Positions 42,493-51,582 are shown, counted from the stretch's first letter. The stretch: DNA of 64,000 bases from Lachnospiraceae bacterium (GCA_900751995.1 CAADTP010000021.1:1-64000); one strand, 5' to 3'. Notes: generated from the letters alone by a model not told the origin. Program-made: numbers and translations.

Positions 42493-43401
42493 GAACAGGA
42501 TCATAACGATCAGTGCATTCAGAAGTTTGGATGCAAGATAGGGAAGCAGGGAGAGTTCTCGTGTCACGAGGCTTCGGGTCTGTGCAGTGACGCAGATTCC
42601 GCCGAGAGTGACGGTGATCAGGGCACAGAGACATTTTGTATCAGCACCCAGAGAAGAGAGTGAGAGCTGATGGAGTCCGGTAGTCATTTCCAGAAGACAG
42701 AACAGCAGATACGAGAGTATGCTGCGGTTTTTCCAGAAATGTCGGACACAGGCATTCAGAATCGAGAACATCAGAATATAACCACCCAGTCGGGTGATCG
42801 TTTCAAAACCGTTCATAATAGAGGCATCCAGTACGGCTCCGGGAGAGTCGGAGGAGGATGTCTCTTTTTTTGTGCCGGATATTTTCGACAGAGTATTTCC
42901 CCTGAAGTACCCCAGACGCATAACAGTCATCGTGAGCCATCCGGAAGCTAGCAGAATTCCAAAGATCTTGAAAGCGGGGAACTGCCCTTTCATACAGGTA
43001 TGTATCAGATAGGAATTGATGAATACAGGACTGGCATGGTTGGTAAAGGTGAGGAGATACTGCGCTTCCCGGTGGCTGATCTTCTGAGCGGTATAGAGAT
43101 CGGAAGTGACTTTTGCTCCCATGGGATAACCGCAGAGAAGTCCGAAGAGAAGAGCACAGGCACCGGCAGGGGAGATGCCGAATATTTTACTTAAAAAAGG
43201 TTCCAGAGGAAGCAGGATCTGGCTTATGAGGTCTGTCCGAATCAGGATCCCGGTAAGAATCATGAAGGGAAGCAGTGTGGGGATCAGGATGTTGAGCCAG
43301 AGCTGCATTCCTTTCTGGGCACAAAGCAGTGCCTCCTCTGGATAGAGCATAAGGAAAAGAAGCAGCAGAATGCTTATCATTGTACAGAAGAATCTTTTCA
43401 T
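42469..43401 (-). CDS. ylbJ: YlbJ-like sporulation integral membrane protein
   Basis: The 310-residue protein has about eight hydrophobic segments and gate-domain signatures of the YlbJ/SpoVV and nucleoside-recognition family: GMQLWLNILIPTLLPFMIL, LCGYPMGAKVTSDLY and LLTFTNHASPVFINSYLI. In B. subtilis YlbJ (SpoVV) moves dipicolinic acid into the forespore-facing space, and ylbJ lies next to ylbI (coaD), which matches the neighbourhood here although on the opposite strand. It is encoded convergently and overlaps the 3' end of the coiled-coil gene. Confidence 0.88.
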   Translation of the reverse strand: MKRFFCTMISILLLLFLMLYPEEALLCAQKGMQLWLNILIPTLLPFMILTGILIRTDLISQILLPLEPFLSKIFGISPAGACALLFGLLCGYPMGAKVTSDLYTAQKISHREAQYLLTFTNHASPVFINSYLIHTCMKGQFPAFKIFGILLASGWLTMTVMRLGYFRGNTLSKISGTKKETSSSDSPGAVLDASIMNGFETITRLGGYILMFSILNACVRHFWKNRSILSYLLFCLLEMTTGLHQLSLSSLGADTKCLCALITVTLGGICVTAQTRSLVTRELSLLPYLASKLLNALIVMILFLFITKII

Positions 43402-43467
43402 AAAAATCTTTTTTTCTTTACTATACGAAACAGAGCAGATAAATATGAGTAAAAAATCCGGAAACCC

Positions 43468-43496
43468 TTGAAAAAAGAGATATTTACGGGTAAAAT
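43468..43496 (+). promoter_or_regulatory. Promoter of pepD
   Basis: -35 TTGAAA at 43468-43473 and -10 TAAAAT at 43491-43496, spacer 17; 60 bases before the ATG. Confidence 0.7.
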
Positions 43497-43555
43497 AAAT
43501 GCTGATCTTCTGTAGTCGATCTGAAGCGATGCAGTGATAATGGAGGAAATTTAAA

Positions 43556-45007
43556 ATGAGAGTTTTAGAAAACTGTGAACCTAAAAGAGTATTTTATTAT
43601 TTTGAAGAAATCTGTAAGATTCCGCATGGTTCCGGAAACACAAAACAGATCAGTGATTATCTGGTAGATTTTGCGAAGAAACATGGATTTGATTATGTAC
43701 AGGATGAGATGAATAATGTTGTGATCTACAAACCAGCATCCAAAGGATATGAGAATGCACCGACTGTGATCCTTCAGGGACATATGGATATGGTGTGTGA
43801 GAAGCGTCCGGGTGTAGAGCATGACTTTGAAAAAGACGGGCTGAATCTTTCTGTCAGGGACGGATATATCAGTGCAAACGGAACCACGCTTGGCGGAGAT
43901 GACGGAATTGCCGTTGCATATGCGCTGGCACTTCTGGACAGCACAGACCTTCCGCACCCGGCACTGGAGGTTCTGATTACGGTAGATGAGGAGATCGGAC
44001 TTCTTGGAGCAGTAGGCCTTGACTGCAGCGTCCTTAAGGGAAAACGTATGATCAATATGGATTCTGAGGCTGAGGGAAGCCTCTGGATCAGCTGTGCAGG
44101 CGGACTTTCAGCAGTCAGCAGTATTCCGGTGCAGAGAATCGAAGCCGAGGGAACCAGACTTCAGGTCAAGATCTGCGGACTGATGGGTGGACATTCCGGA
44201 GCTGAAATTGACAAGAAACGTGCAAATGCCAATGTTCTTATGGCCCGTTTCCTTTATGGACTGAAGAATGAGGCAGATTATGAGATCATTTCTCTGGAAG
44301 GCGGTCAGAAGGACAATGCGATCACCAGAGAAGCGGTGGCAGAACTTCTTATTGACGGAGCACAGGCGGAGGCTGTGAAAGCTTATGCAGCCAAAGTACA
44401 GGCCGGACTTCGTGAGGAATATGAAGGAAGCGATTCAGGCATCACGATCCAGATCACAGAAGGTGATGTGGAGCAGGCGATGATCCTTCATCCGACCAGC
44501 AGAGAAAAAGTTCTCTTCTACCTGATGGAAGTTCCGTTTGGTATCCAGAAGATGAGTGGAAGTATCGAGGGACTGGTAGAGACTTCTACCAATATCGGAA
44601 TTGTGAAGCTGTATGAGGACGAATTCTTTGCAAGCTCAGGAGTAAGAAGCTCCGTGGAAGCAGCAAGAGATGCACTGTCTGACAAGATCCAGTATCTCAC
44701 AGAGTTTCTTGGCGGCGAGTACACGATCCAGGGTGCTTATCCGGCATGGGAATACAGAAAGGAATCTCCGCTTCGTGACAGGATGGTATCTGTATATGAA
44801 GAAATGTACGGACAGAAACCGGCAGTCGTTGCGATCCATGCGGGACTGGAATGCGGACTCTTCTATAAGAAGATTGAAGGACTGGACTGTGTATCTTTGG
44901 GTCCGGACATGAAAAATATCCATACTTCAGAGGAGGTTCTGGATATTGCATCTACAGAACGTGTATGGAACTACCTTGTAAAAGTTCTGGAACAGTTAAA
45001 AGACTGA
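43556..45007 (+). CDS. pepD: Aminoacyl-histidine dipeptidase (beta-Ala-His dipeptidase, M20 family)
   Basis: Cytosolic metallopeptidase splitting Xaa-His and other dipeptides. The 483-residue protein shows the M20 metal-ligand motifs in order: VILQGHMDMVCEK (H-x-D), TTLGGDDGIAVAYALALLD (bridging D), ITVDEEIGLLGAVGLD (E-E catalytic/ligand), INMDSEAEGSL, and late ALECGLFYKKI and SLGPDMKNIHTSEEVLDI with the last histidine. GLMGGHSGAEIDKKRANAN is the dimerisation-domain motif. GGAGG precedes the ATG. Confidence 0.95.
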   Translation: MRVLENCEPKRVFYYFEEICKIPHGSGNTKQISDYLVDFAKKHGFDYVQDEMNNVVIYKPASKGYENAPTVILQGHMDMVCEKRPGVEHDFEKDGLNLSVRDGYISANGTTLGGDDGIAVAYALALLDSTDLPHPALEVLITVDEEIGLLGAVGLDCSVLKGKRMINMDSEAEGSLWISCAGGLSAVSSIPVQRIEAEGTRLQVKICGLMGGHSGAEIDKKRANANVLMARFLYGLKNEADYEIISLEGGQKDNAITREAVAELLIDGAQAEAVKAYAAKVQAGLREEYEGSDSGITIQITEGDVEQAMILHPTSREKVLFYLMEVPFGIQKMSGSIEGLVETSTNIGIVKLYEDEFFASSGVRSSVEAARDALSDKIQYLTEFLGGEYTIQGAYPAWEYRKESPLRDRMVSVYEEMYGQKPAVVAIHAGLECGLFYKKIEGLDCVSLGPDMKNIHTSEEVLDIASTERVWNYLVKVLEQLKD

Positions 45008-45009
45008 TC

Positions 45010-45027
45010 GTTACTGTGAACAGTTAC
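45010..45027. repeat. Short inverted repeat after pepD (GTTACTGT family)
   Basis: GTTACTGTGAACAGTTAC at 45010-45027, starting 2 bases after the pepD stop. It reads like the two ends of the 7333-7474 element joined directly. Confidence 0.55.
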
Positions 45028-45059
45028 GACTGATCCTTCAAAATGATATAAACGCTAAG

Positions 45060-45100
45060 ACAGAGGCTTTGGGACGAAAAACATCCGAAGCCTCTGTTTT
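45060..45100 (+). terminator. Intrinsic terminator after pepD
   Basis: CAGAGGCTT (45061-45069) pairs with AAGCCTCTG (45088-45096), then TTTT. The loop is 18 bases. Confidence 0.85.
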
Positions 45101-45188
45101 ACTGTCCACGGAGATCCGCACGGCTATACATAAAGAAGAAACGTAAGACATAAAATAAAAACGGACCATAATCCGAAGAAAGAAGGAT

Positions 45189-46001
45189 ATGAAGCATAAA
45201 ATCTGTATAGTTCTGTTCTGTATCCTGATACTTATCTGTATCGAAGGAGGACAGGAAATTCTGCTCAGGCGAAGCAGAGCCTCCATTTTGAATACAGAAA
45301 CCTGTGCTACAGAGGCCTTCCGTGAACAGAGACTTTTGCCCGGGCTGTATCAGCAGCTGAAAAAGCAGGAGCTAGAGACGGCCGACTGGATTGAAAATCT
45401 GACAGCTGTCATGCTGAATGGCGGCTTTTATCCCGAGAACTGCTCTTTCGACAAAGAACCTTATCTGAGATATAAATATGGAGAATATAAAGATCTGTGC
45501 GATGCTTATCGGATGGTGTGGAACGATGCAGAATATTTTCCTGTTGCGTCGAAGGAGATTTTTTTTGAGGATGACTGGATAAAGAGCGGAAAAAACGATG
45601 GAAAGGATCAGAAAAGAGCAGGCTGTAATCTGTTTGGAAAATGCGACCAGGCAGATTTTTATCCGATTATCAGTATGACAGACGGAAGGGTTGAAGAGAT
45701 TGGATGGATTCCTTCCGACGGGTATCGGATTGGAATACGTGCACCGTCAGGAGGATATTTTTATTATGCACATCTCTCCTCGTATGAGCGTCTCCGGGAG
45801 AAAGGAACCCTCGTGGATGCCGGAGAAATTCTTGGGTTTATGGGAAATACCGGCTGTGATCCGGGAAAGGCAGAAGGGAAGATACCGGTGCATCTGAATT
45901 TCAGAATCTATATCAGAATGCCCTGCACAGATGCGATGAACGTAAATCCTTACTGGGTTTTAAGAGCCGTTCAGAAAAAAATCATAAACTGTGTATATTA
46001 A
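45189..46001 (+). CDS. M23 family peptidase-like protein, zinc site degenerate
   Basis: The 270-residue protein has an N-terminal hydrophobic segment (residues 4-19) and a C-terminal LytM/M23 fold (about residues 140-250): ISMTDGRVEEIGWIPSDGYR, GYFYYAHLSSYERL and GEILGFMGNTGCDPGKAEG, KIPVHLNFRIYI. M23 enzymes bind zinc with H-x(n)-D and H-x-H; here the expected H-x-G-x-D reads R143-A-G-C-N147, and H-L-H reads H235-L-N237. Only the catalytic-type histidine of YAH195 remains. It is probably not a working peptidase and could act as a regulator or structural factor. No obvious operon partner. Confidence 0.8.
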   Translation: MKHKICIVLFCILILICIEGGQEILLRRSRASILNTETCATEAFREQRLLPGLYQQLKKQELETADWIENLTAVMLNGGFYPENCSFDKEPYLRYKYGEYKDLCDAYRMVWNDAEYFPVASKEIFFEDDWIKSGKNDGKDQKRAGCNLFGKCDQADFYPIISMTDGRVEEIGWIPSDGYRIGIRAPSGGYFYYAHLSSYERLREKGTLVDAGEILGFMGNTGCDPGKAEGKIPVHLNFRIYIRMPCTDAMNVNPYWVLRAVQKKIINCVY

Positions 46002-46023
46002 TTCACTATTTCAGATGAAAATG

Positions 46024-46032
46024 TGATATAAT
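46024..46032 (+). promoter_or_regulatory. Extended -10 promoter of the alarmone synthetase gene
   Basis: TGATATAAT at 46024-46032 is an extended -10; no clear -35 is present at the right spacing. The leader would be about 70 bases. Confidence 0.6.
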
Positions 46033-46038
46033 GCAAAT

Positions 46039-46078
46039 GTAGTTTTGCTTTCGCCAAGATTGAGACGAAACTACTTTT
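46039..46078 (+). other. 5' leader hairpin with T run
   Basis: GTAGTTT (46039-46045) pairs with AAACTAC (46068-46074), then TTTTG. It begins where the transcript is expected to start. It looks like a terminator but may be a 5'-end-protecting stem or attenuator. Confidence 0.45.
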
Positions 46079-46107
46079 GTAACAAGCCTTTAAAGGGAGC
46101 GATTTTT

Positions 46108-46914
46108 ATGGAAATACAGTTATGGAGAAGTATATTATGCCCCTATGAACTGGCGGTCAGAGAACTGATGGTCAAGTTTGAGCATATTATAGACGAACAC
46201 AAGCAGAATGACCTCTATTCTCCGATCGAACAGGTCAGCGGACGTGTCAAGAGTGTGCCGAGCATCCTGGAAAAAATGCAGCGCAAACACATTCTTATGG
46301 AACATATGGAAGAAGAACTGGAGGATATCGCGGGAATCCGTATTATCTGTCAGTTTGAAGAAGATATTGATACAGTAGCAGCCATGATCCAGAAGCGTAC
46401 CGATATGACGATCAAGAGTGAGAAAAATTATCTCAAGCATATCAAACAGAGTGGTTACAGAAGCTATCACCTGATCATTTATTATACAGTAGAAACCATA
46501 AACGGGCCGAAGCAGATTCAGGCGGAGATCCAGATCCGTACCATGGCGATGAATTTCTGGGCGACGATCGAGCACTCTCTCCAATATAAATATAAAGGCG
46601 AGATGCCGCTTCATGTTGCAGAACGCTTAAGTAATGCAGCAGATGCGATCATTGCACTGGACCAGGAAATGTCGTCCGTCAGGGACGAGATCATGGATGC
46701 ACAGAATTCCTCACAGCTCCAGTCGAATCTTGTCAAAGATATCCTTCTCAGTATCGAAAATCTTTACAAGATCTCAAATAAAAGAGAAGTTGCCAAGATC
46801 CAGGATGAATTTCTTCGGGTATTCAGAACGAAAGATCTGCAGCAGCTTGCCCGTTTTCACAGACAGCTTGATATTATCGCAGAAGGATATCGGGCGCAGT
46901 CTGTATCATTTTAG
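46108..46914 (+). CDS. GTP pyrophosphokinase family protein (small alarmone synthetase, RelQ-like)
   Basis: Makes (p)ppGpp from GTP or GDP and ATP. The 268-residue protein has a RelA/SpoT synthetase domain: VSGRVKSVPSILEKMQRK, EDIAGIRIICQFEEDIDTV (nucleotide site), IKQSGYRSYHLII and EIQIRTMAMNFWATIEHSLQYKYKG. No hydrolase (HD) or regulatory TGS/ACT domain is present, so it is a stand-alone small synthetase. The C-terminal helix region (MSSVRDEIMDAQ...) is typical of RelQ. ATG 46108 has AAAGGGAGC upstream; the upstream part of the frame is leader. Confidence 0.92.
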   Translation: MEIQLWRSILCPYELAVRELMVKFEHIIDEHKQNDLYSPIEQVSGRVKSVPSILEKMQRKHILMEHMEEELEDIAGIRIICQFEEDIDTVAAMIQKRTDMTIKSEKNYLKHIKQSGYRSYHLIIYYTVETINGPKQIQAEIQIRTMAMNFWATIEHSLQYKYKGEMPLHVAERLSNAADAIIALDQEMSSVRDEIMDAQNSSQLQSNLVKDILLSIENLYKISNKREVAKIQDEFLRVFRTKDLQQLARFHRQLDIIAEGYRAQSVSF

Positions 46915-46928
46915 GAGAACACAGACAC

Positions 46929-48830
46929 ATGCAGGATTTTTTACCAGTAACCAAAAAAGAAATGCAGCAAAGAGGATGGGACCAGGTGGATTTTGTCTAT
47001 CTGACAGGAGATGCCTATGTAGACCATCCTTCTTTTGGTGCTGCGATCATATCAAGACTTCTGGAAAGCAGGGGTTATCGTGTGGGGATCATTCCACAGC
47101 CCGACTGGCGTAAGAAAGAGAGTGTACAGGTATTTGGCGCGCCGCGCCTTGGTTTCCTGGTCAGTGCCGGAAACATGGATTCTATGGTGAACCATTATAC
47201 CGTATCCAGAAAGCACCGCCAGAAGGATTCCTACTCTCCGGGAGGAGAGATGGGCCTTCGTCCGGACATGCCTACAGTAGTCTACAGTAATCTGATCCGT
47301 CAGACATATAAGCATACCCCAATCATACTGGGAGGGATCGAGGCAAGCCTTCGTCGTCTTGCCCATTATGACTATTGGGAGAATAAGGTACGCCGCAGCG
47401 TCCTTCTGGATTCGGGAGCGGATCTCATTTCCTACGGAATGGGGGAACATTCGATCATACAGATCGCAGAAGCACTGCAGAGTGGACTTCCGATAGATGA
47501 GATTACCTTTGTCCCGGGAACCGTTTATAAATGCAAAGATCTTTCCCGTGCCTATGATCCGGTCATCCTTCCTTCCTATGAGACGGTTTCTTCAGACAAA
47601 AAAGCATATGCAGAAAGCTTTGCCGAGCAGTATCGGAATACAGACCCTTTTACTGCCAGAGTGATGGCAGAGAATTACGGAAACAGAGGCTATGTGATCC
47701 AGAATCCGCCTGCACTTCCGTTAAGCCAGCAGGAGATGGATGATGTCTATGATCTTCCTTACCGGAATGCATGGCATCCGATGTATGATGCCAGAGGAGG
47801 AATACCGGCACTGGAAGAAATCAAATTCAGTCTGACGAGCAACAGAGGGTGCTTTGGAGGCTGTAATTTCTGTGCCCTGACCTTCCATCAGGGAAGGATC
47901 CTTCAGACAAGAAGCCACGATTCTATTTTGAGGGAAGCAGAAAAAATGACAAAAGACCCTGATTTTAAGGGATATATCCATGATGTGGGAGGACCTACAG
48001 CGGATTTTCGGCAGCCGTCCTGTCAAAAGCAGCTGACCAAAGGTGTCTGCCAGAACCGGCAGTGCCTTTTTCCGAAACCGTGCGGCAATCTTACCGTAGA
48101 TCATACAGATTATGTTTCTCTGCTTCGAAAGCTCCGGAAACTCTCCGGCGTCAAAAAAGTATTCATCCGTTCCGGCGTTCGTTTTGATTATGTGGTGGCA
48201 GACAAGAGCCCTGTTTTTCTGCAGGAGCTTGTAAAGCATCATGTCAGCGGACAGCTTCGTGTTGCACCGGAACATGTTTCCAATCAGGTACTTCATTATA
48301 TGGGAAAACCGTCCCATGAAGTCTACCAGCAGTTTCTGGATCAATATGAGAAAGCGAATGCTGCCACCGGCAGGAAGCAGTATGCGGTTCCGTATTTTAT
48401 GTCCTCGCATCCGGGATGTACGATAAAAGAGGCGGTAAAGCTTGCAGAATATGTGCGTGATCTGGGATTTACACCGGAACAGGTGCAGGATTTTTATCCG
48501 ACGCCGTCGACACTTTCCACTTGTATGTATTATACCGGGATACATCCTCTTACGAAAGAAAAGGTATATATTCCGCGTGACCCGCATGAAAAGGCAATCC
48601 AGAGAGCTCTGATGCAGTACAAAAACCCTGCAAACCGGAGTCTGGTGCTGGAAGGACTTAAGATGGCAGGGCGCATGGATCTGGTTGGATTTGGACCGAA
48701 ATGTCTGCTTCGCCCGGAGAGAGACCGGCGAAAGGAATCCGGCAGAACCATATCAGGTGCAGAGAGAAAGAAGGCCCAGGGAAGAAAGCCGGCCAGAAAA
48801 ACAATCCGCAACACGCATAAGAAAAAATAA
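46929..48830 (+). CDS. YgiQ family radical SAM protein
   Basis: The 633-residue radical SAM enzyme has the cluster motif NRGCFGGCNFCALTFHQGR (C-x3-C-x2-C, about residues 313-319), an N-terminal segment typical of YgiQ (FLPVTKKEMQQRGWDQVDFV; RLGFLVSAGNMDSMVNHYT) and later QLRVAPEHVSNQVLHYMGKP. The 60-residue C-terminal tail is rich in arginine and lysine (RTISGAERKKAQGRKPARKT). The reaction of this family is unknown. AGGAG precedes the ATG. It follows the alarmone gene by 14 bases. Confidence 0.93.
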   Translation: MQDFLPVTKKEMQQRGWDQVDFVYLTGDAYVDHPSFGAAIISRLLESRGYRVGIIPQPDWRKKESVQVFGAPRLGFLVSAGNMDSMVNHYTVSRKHRQKDSYSPGGEMGLRPDMPTVVYSNLIRQTYKHTPIILGGIEASLRRLAHYDYWENKVRRSVLLDSGADLISYGMGEHSIIQIAEALQSGLPIDEITFVPGTVYKCKDLSRAYDPVILPSYETVSSDKKAYAESFAEQYRNTDPFTARVMAENYGNRGYVIQNPPALPLSQQEMDDVYDLPYRNAWHPMYDARGGIPALEEIKFSLTSNRGCFGGCNFCALTFHQGRILQTRSHDSILREAEKMTKDPDFKGYIHDVGGPTADFRQPSCQKQLTKGVCQNRQCLFPKPCGNLTVDHTDYVSLLRKLRKLSGVKKVFIRSGVRFDYVVADKSPVFLQELVKHHVSGQLRVAPEHVSNQVLHYMGKPSHEVYQQFLDQYEKANAATGRKQYAVPYFMSSHPGCTIKEAVKLAEYVRDLGFTPEQVQDFYPTPSTLSTCMYYTGIHPLTKEKVYIPRDPHEKAIQRALMQYKNPANRSLVLEGLKMAGRMDLVGFGPKCLLRPERDRRKESGRTISGAERKKAQGRKPARKTIRNTHKKK

Positions 48831-48832
48831 AA

Positions 48833-48852
48833 GTAACTGTCAGAACGGTTAC
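48833..48852. repeat. Short inverted repeat after the YgiQ gene
   Basis: Arms GTAACTGT... and ...CGGTTAC at 48833-48852, starting 2 bases after the stop codon. A weaker member of the GTTACTGT family. Confidence 0.4.
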
Positions 48853-48868
48853 CAATAAGGAGCTGTAA

Positions 48869-49492
48869 ATGAGCAAAACAAAAAATGAAAACAAGGTCAG
48901 AAAAGGAGATTACGGGTATCTGGCTTCCGAAAAAAAGAAGAGGATCCTTATTACTGCAATTTTATTTGCAGTACCGCTTGGAATCTTTTTTTCTGCAATG
49001 ATCTATTTTAAGACCAGACTGACGATATGGACGGTGATCGCTGTTGTCGGCTGCCTTCCGGCGTGCAAATCCATGGTAAGTCTTATCATGATCTTTCGTG
49101 CAAAGCCGGTTGCACCGCAGGTGTATGAGGAGATATCCGAGCATGCCGGCAGAATCCTGATGTCTTATGAGATGTATATGACCTTCTATGAAAAAAGTGC
49201 ATCGATCGATGCATTTGCAATCTGTGGAAATACGGTTGTCGGTTTCAGCAGTGATCCGAAGATCGATGCTGCATTTATGGAGCGGGAAGCACAGAAGATT
49301 TTGCGGGGAAATGGCTTTAAGGCAAACGTCAAGATCTTTACGAGGCTGCCGCAGTTTCTGGAACGTCTGGATTCCATGAACGAGCATAAAGAATCCCTGG
49401 AGGAGGGAATCAAATTCCGACCGGACGAAAAATATCCGGAATTATCCAGAAATGAACTGATCAAACACACGATCCTGGCGATCTGTGTCTGA
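48869..49492 (+). CDS. Hypothetical membrane protein, 207 residues
   Basis: I do not recognise a family name. A charged N-terminus (KTKNENKVRKGDYGYLASEKKKR) is followed by two membrane helices (about residues 27-46 and 51-75, with the sequence TIWTVIAVVGCLPACKSM) and a 130-residue cytoplasmic part (EEISEHAGRILMSYEMYMTF, ANVKIFTRLPQFLERLDSM). AAGGAGC precedes the ATG. It begins 38 bases after the radical SAM gene and 18 bases before the pseudouridine synthase gene, so it is likely part of that transcript. The pattern is common in Lachnospiraceae genomes without a known function. Confidence 0.8.
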   Translation: MSKTKNENKVRKGDYGYLASEKKKRILITAILFAVPLGIFFSAMIYFKTRLTIWTVIAVVGCLPACKSMVSLIMIFRAKPVAPQVYEEISEHAGRILMSYEMYMTFYEKSASIDAFAICGNTVVGFSSDPKIDAAFMEREAQKILRGNGFKANVKIFTRLPQFLERLDSMNEHKESLEEGIKFRPDEKYPELSRNELIKHTILAICV

Positions 49493-49510
49493 AAGAAAGA
49501 GGAACAGGAA

Positions 49511-50494
49511 ATGAAGGAGTTTCAGATTCGTGACAATGAAGCCGGACAGAGATTTGACAAGTATCTGTCCAAGCTTCTTCGGAATGCTCCGAAAAGTTTT
49601 TTTTACAAAATGCTCCGCAAGAAAAATATCACGTTGAATGGTAAGAAGGCGACTGGAAATGAAAAGCTGGAAGCTGGTGATACGATAAAGCTGTTTTTAA
49701 GTGATGAGACATTTGATAAATTCAGTGAGCAGAAACAGGCTGCCAGGGCAGTGACTGCACTGGAGGTGATCTATGAGGACAGAGACATTCTTCTCATCAA
49801 CAAACCGGCAGGAATGCTTTCACAGCCGGATGACAGCGGAGAACCATCCATGGTAGAATATCTGACAGGCTATCTTCTTGAGAAGGAAGAACTGACAGAG
49901 GAAGACCTTCGCACCTTCCGCCCATCTGTCTGCAATCGCCTTGACAAAAACACGAGCGGTATCATTGCAGGAGGCAAATCACTGGCGGGGCTGCAGGAGC
50001 TTTCGGAATTATTCCATGACAGGACCGTACATAAAGAATATCTGTGTGTTGTAAATGGAGTCCTTAAGGGAAAGAAGCATATCAAAGGTTATTTATATAA
50101 AGATACAAAGCTGAATAAAGTAACCATTTACAGACAAAAAGAGAAAGATGCACAGCCAATAGAGACCGTCTATGAGCCGCTTGGAGACAATGGGAGGGTA
50201 ACACTTCTTAAGGTTGGGCTGATCACGGGACGTACGCATCAGATCCGTGCCCATCTTGCGTCGGAGGGGCATCCGCTGGCGGGTGATACCAAGTACGGGC
50301 AGGAGAGCTTTAATCGCCGCTACAGAGAAAAATATCAGTTAAAGCATCAGCTGCTTCATGCGTTCCGTCTGAGTTTCCCGGACGGGATGGATGGGAGGCT
50401 TTCAAATTTGTCTGGAAAGTGTTTTGAGGCACCACTGCCGGCACAGTTTCAACGCATCATAAAAGAAGAGAAGTTAGAGGAGAAATTATTATGA
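49511..50494 (+). CDS. RluA family pseudouridine synthase
   Basis: Isomerises uridine to pseudouridine in rRNA or tRNA. The 327-residue protein has an N-terminal S4 RNA-binding domain (DNEAGQRFDKYLSKLL, FYKMLRKKNITLNGKKATG), the catalytic NRLDKNTSGIIAGGKSLAG (aspartate in R-L-D-x2-T-S-G) and LITGRTHQIRAHLASEGHPLAGDTKYG. It fits the RluC/RluD group; the exact target base is not readable. GAGGAACAGGAA precedes the ATG. Its end overlaps lepB by four bases. Confidence 0.94.
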   Translation: MKEFQIRDNEAGQRFDKYLSKLLRNAPKSFFYKMLRKKNITLNGKKATGNEKLEAGDTIKLFLSDETFDKFSEQKQAARAVTALEVIYEDRDILLINKPAGMLSQPDDSGEPSMVEYLTGYLLEKEELTEEDLRTFRPSVCNRLDKNTSGIIAGGKSLAGLQELSELFHDRTVHKEYLCVVNGVLKGKKHIKGYLYKDTKLNKVTIYRQKEKDAQPIETVYEPLGDNGRVTLLKVGLITGRTHQIRAHLASEGHPLAGDTKYGQESFNRRYREKYQLKHQLLHAFRLSFPDGMDGRLSNLSGKCFEAPLPAQFQRIIKEEKLEEKLL

Positions 50495-51048
50495 AAATCT
50501 GGAATGAGGTCTGGGACTATGTCAAGATGTTCGTCATCGTGATCGTGGTAGTCCTGGTCGTAAACAATGTGATTCTTATCAATGCAAAAATCCCGTCTGA
50601 ATCCATGGAACAGACAATCATGACAGGAGACCGTATCTTTGGTTTCCGTATGGCATATGGCATCAACTTCGATTTCTTTGGAAAACATATTTCCAAAAAA
50701 ATGAAAGATCCGGAGCGTTATGATATCATCATCTTCAAATATCCGGATGATGAGAGCCAGCTCTTTATCAAAAGACTGATCGGTCTTCCGGGAGATACTG
50801 TTGAGATCAGGAACGGCAAAGTTTTTATCAACGGTGTGGAAGATGAGGAAGCAAACAGTCATGTACCGGAAACACCAACCGGAAATTATGGTCCATATGT
50901 TGTGCCGGAGGGAAGCTATTTCATGCTTGGAGATAATCGAGAGCATTCCAAGGATTCCAGATTCTGGCAGAATACGTTTGTGACCTATGATGAAATTGTC
51001 GGCAAAGCAATCGTAAGATATTATCCGTCCATCAAGGTTCTGGAATAA
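50491..51048 (+). CDS. lepB: Signal peptidase I
   Basis: Membrane serine protease removing signal peptides. The 185-residue protein has one N-terminal membrane helix (residues 10-31), the catalytic serine in KIPSESMEQTI (S38), and the general-base lysine in LFIKRLIGLPGD (K94). The box YFMLGDNREHSKDSR (domain E) is also present. Length is normal for a Gram-positive type I peptidase with a single anchor. It shares a four-base overlap with the upstream pseudouridine synthase gene and is followed immediately by recU. Confidence 0.96.
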   Translation: MKIWNEVWDYVKMFVIVIVVVLVVNNVILINAKIPSESMEQTIMTGDRIFGFRMAYGINFDFFGKHISKKMKDPERYDIIIFKYPDDESQLFIKRLIGLPGDTVEIRNGKVFINGVEDEEANSHVPETPTGNYGPYVVPEGSYFMLGDNREHSKDSRFWQNTFVTYDEIVGKAIVRYYPSIKVLE

Positions 51049-51582
51049 ATGGCAACGTGGAACAGCAGAGGTCTTCGAGGTTCAACCCTTGAAGACCTTG
51101 TTAATCGTACCAACGAGCAGTATGCTCAGAAGAAGCTGGCACTGATACAGAAAATACCGACACCGATCACTCCGGTACGGATGGATAAGGAAAACCGTCA
51201 TATAACACTGGCCTATTTTGAGCAGAGAAGTACCGTAGATTATATTGGAGTGGTTCAGGGCATCCCGGTCTGTTTTGACGCAAAGGAATGCTGTGTGGAT
51301 ACCTTTCCGCTGAGCAATATACATCCTCATCAGGTGGGGTTTATGGAGGCCTTTGAGCAGCAGGGAGGAATTGCCTTCTTCCTTATTTTCTTCAGCCACG
51401 CGGATCGTTTTTATTATCTTCCGTTCCGCGATCTCAAAAGCTTCTGGCAGCGTATGGAAGATGGCGGGCGCAAGAGTTTTCGAAGAGAAGAACTCAAAGA
51501 GGAATTCTATCTGCCGAAGCAGGGCGGATTTCTGGTTCCTTATCTGGAGGGGATTCAGCAGGATCTCAAAATGCGGGATTGA
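51049..51582 (+). CDS. recU: Holliday junction resolvase RecU
   Basis: Resolves four-way junctions in Firmicutes. The 177-residue protein has the family pattern NSRGLRGSTLEDLVNRTNEQY at the N-terminus, DYIGVVQGIPVCFDAKEC in the nuclease core and HPHQVGFMEAFEQQGGIAF. In most RecU proteins the core reads F-E-A-K; here the glutamate is an aspartate (FDAK), a conservative change that should still bind metal. It starts with no gap after the lepB stop codon. The stop codon overlaps the -35 of the his promoter. Confidence 0.9.
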   Translation: MATWNSRGLRGSTLEDLVNRTNEQYAQKKLALIQKIPTPITPVRMDKENRHITLAYFEQRSTVDYIGVVQGIPVCFDAKECCVDTFPLSNIHPHQVGFMEAFEQQGGIAFFLIFFSHADRFYYLPFRDLKSFWQRMEDGGRKSFRREELKEEFYLPKQGGFLVPYLEGIQQDLKMRD

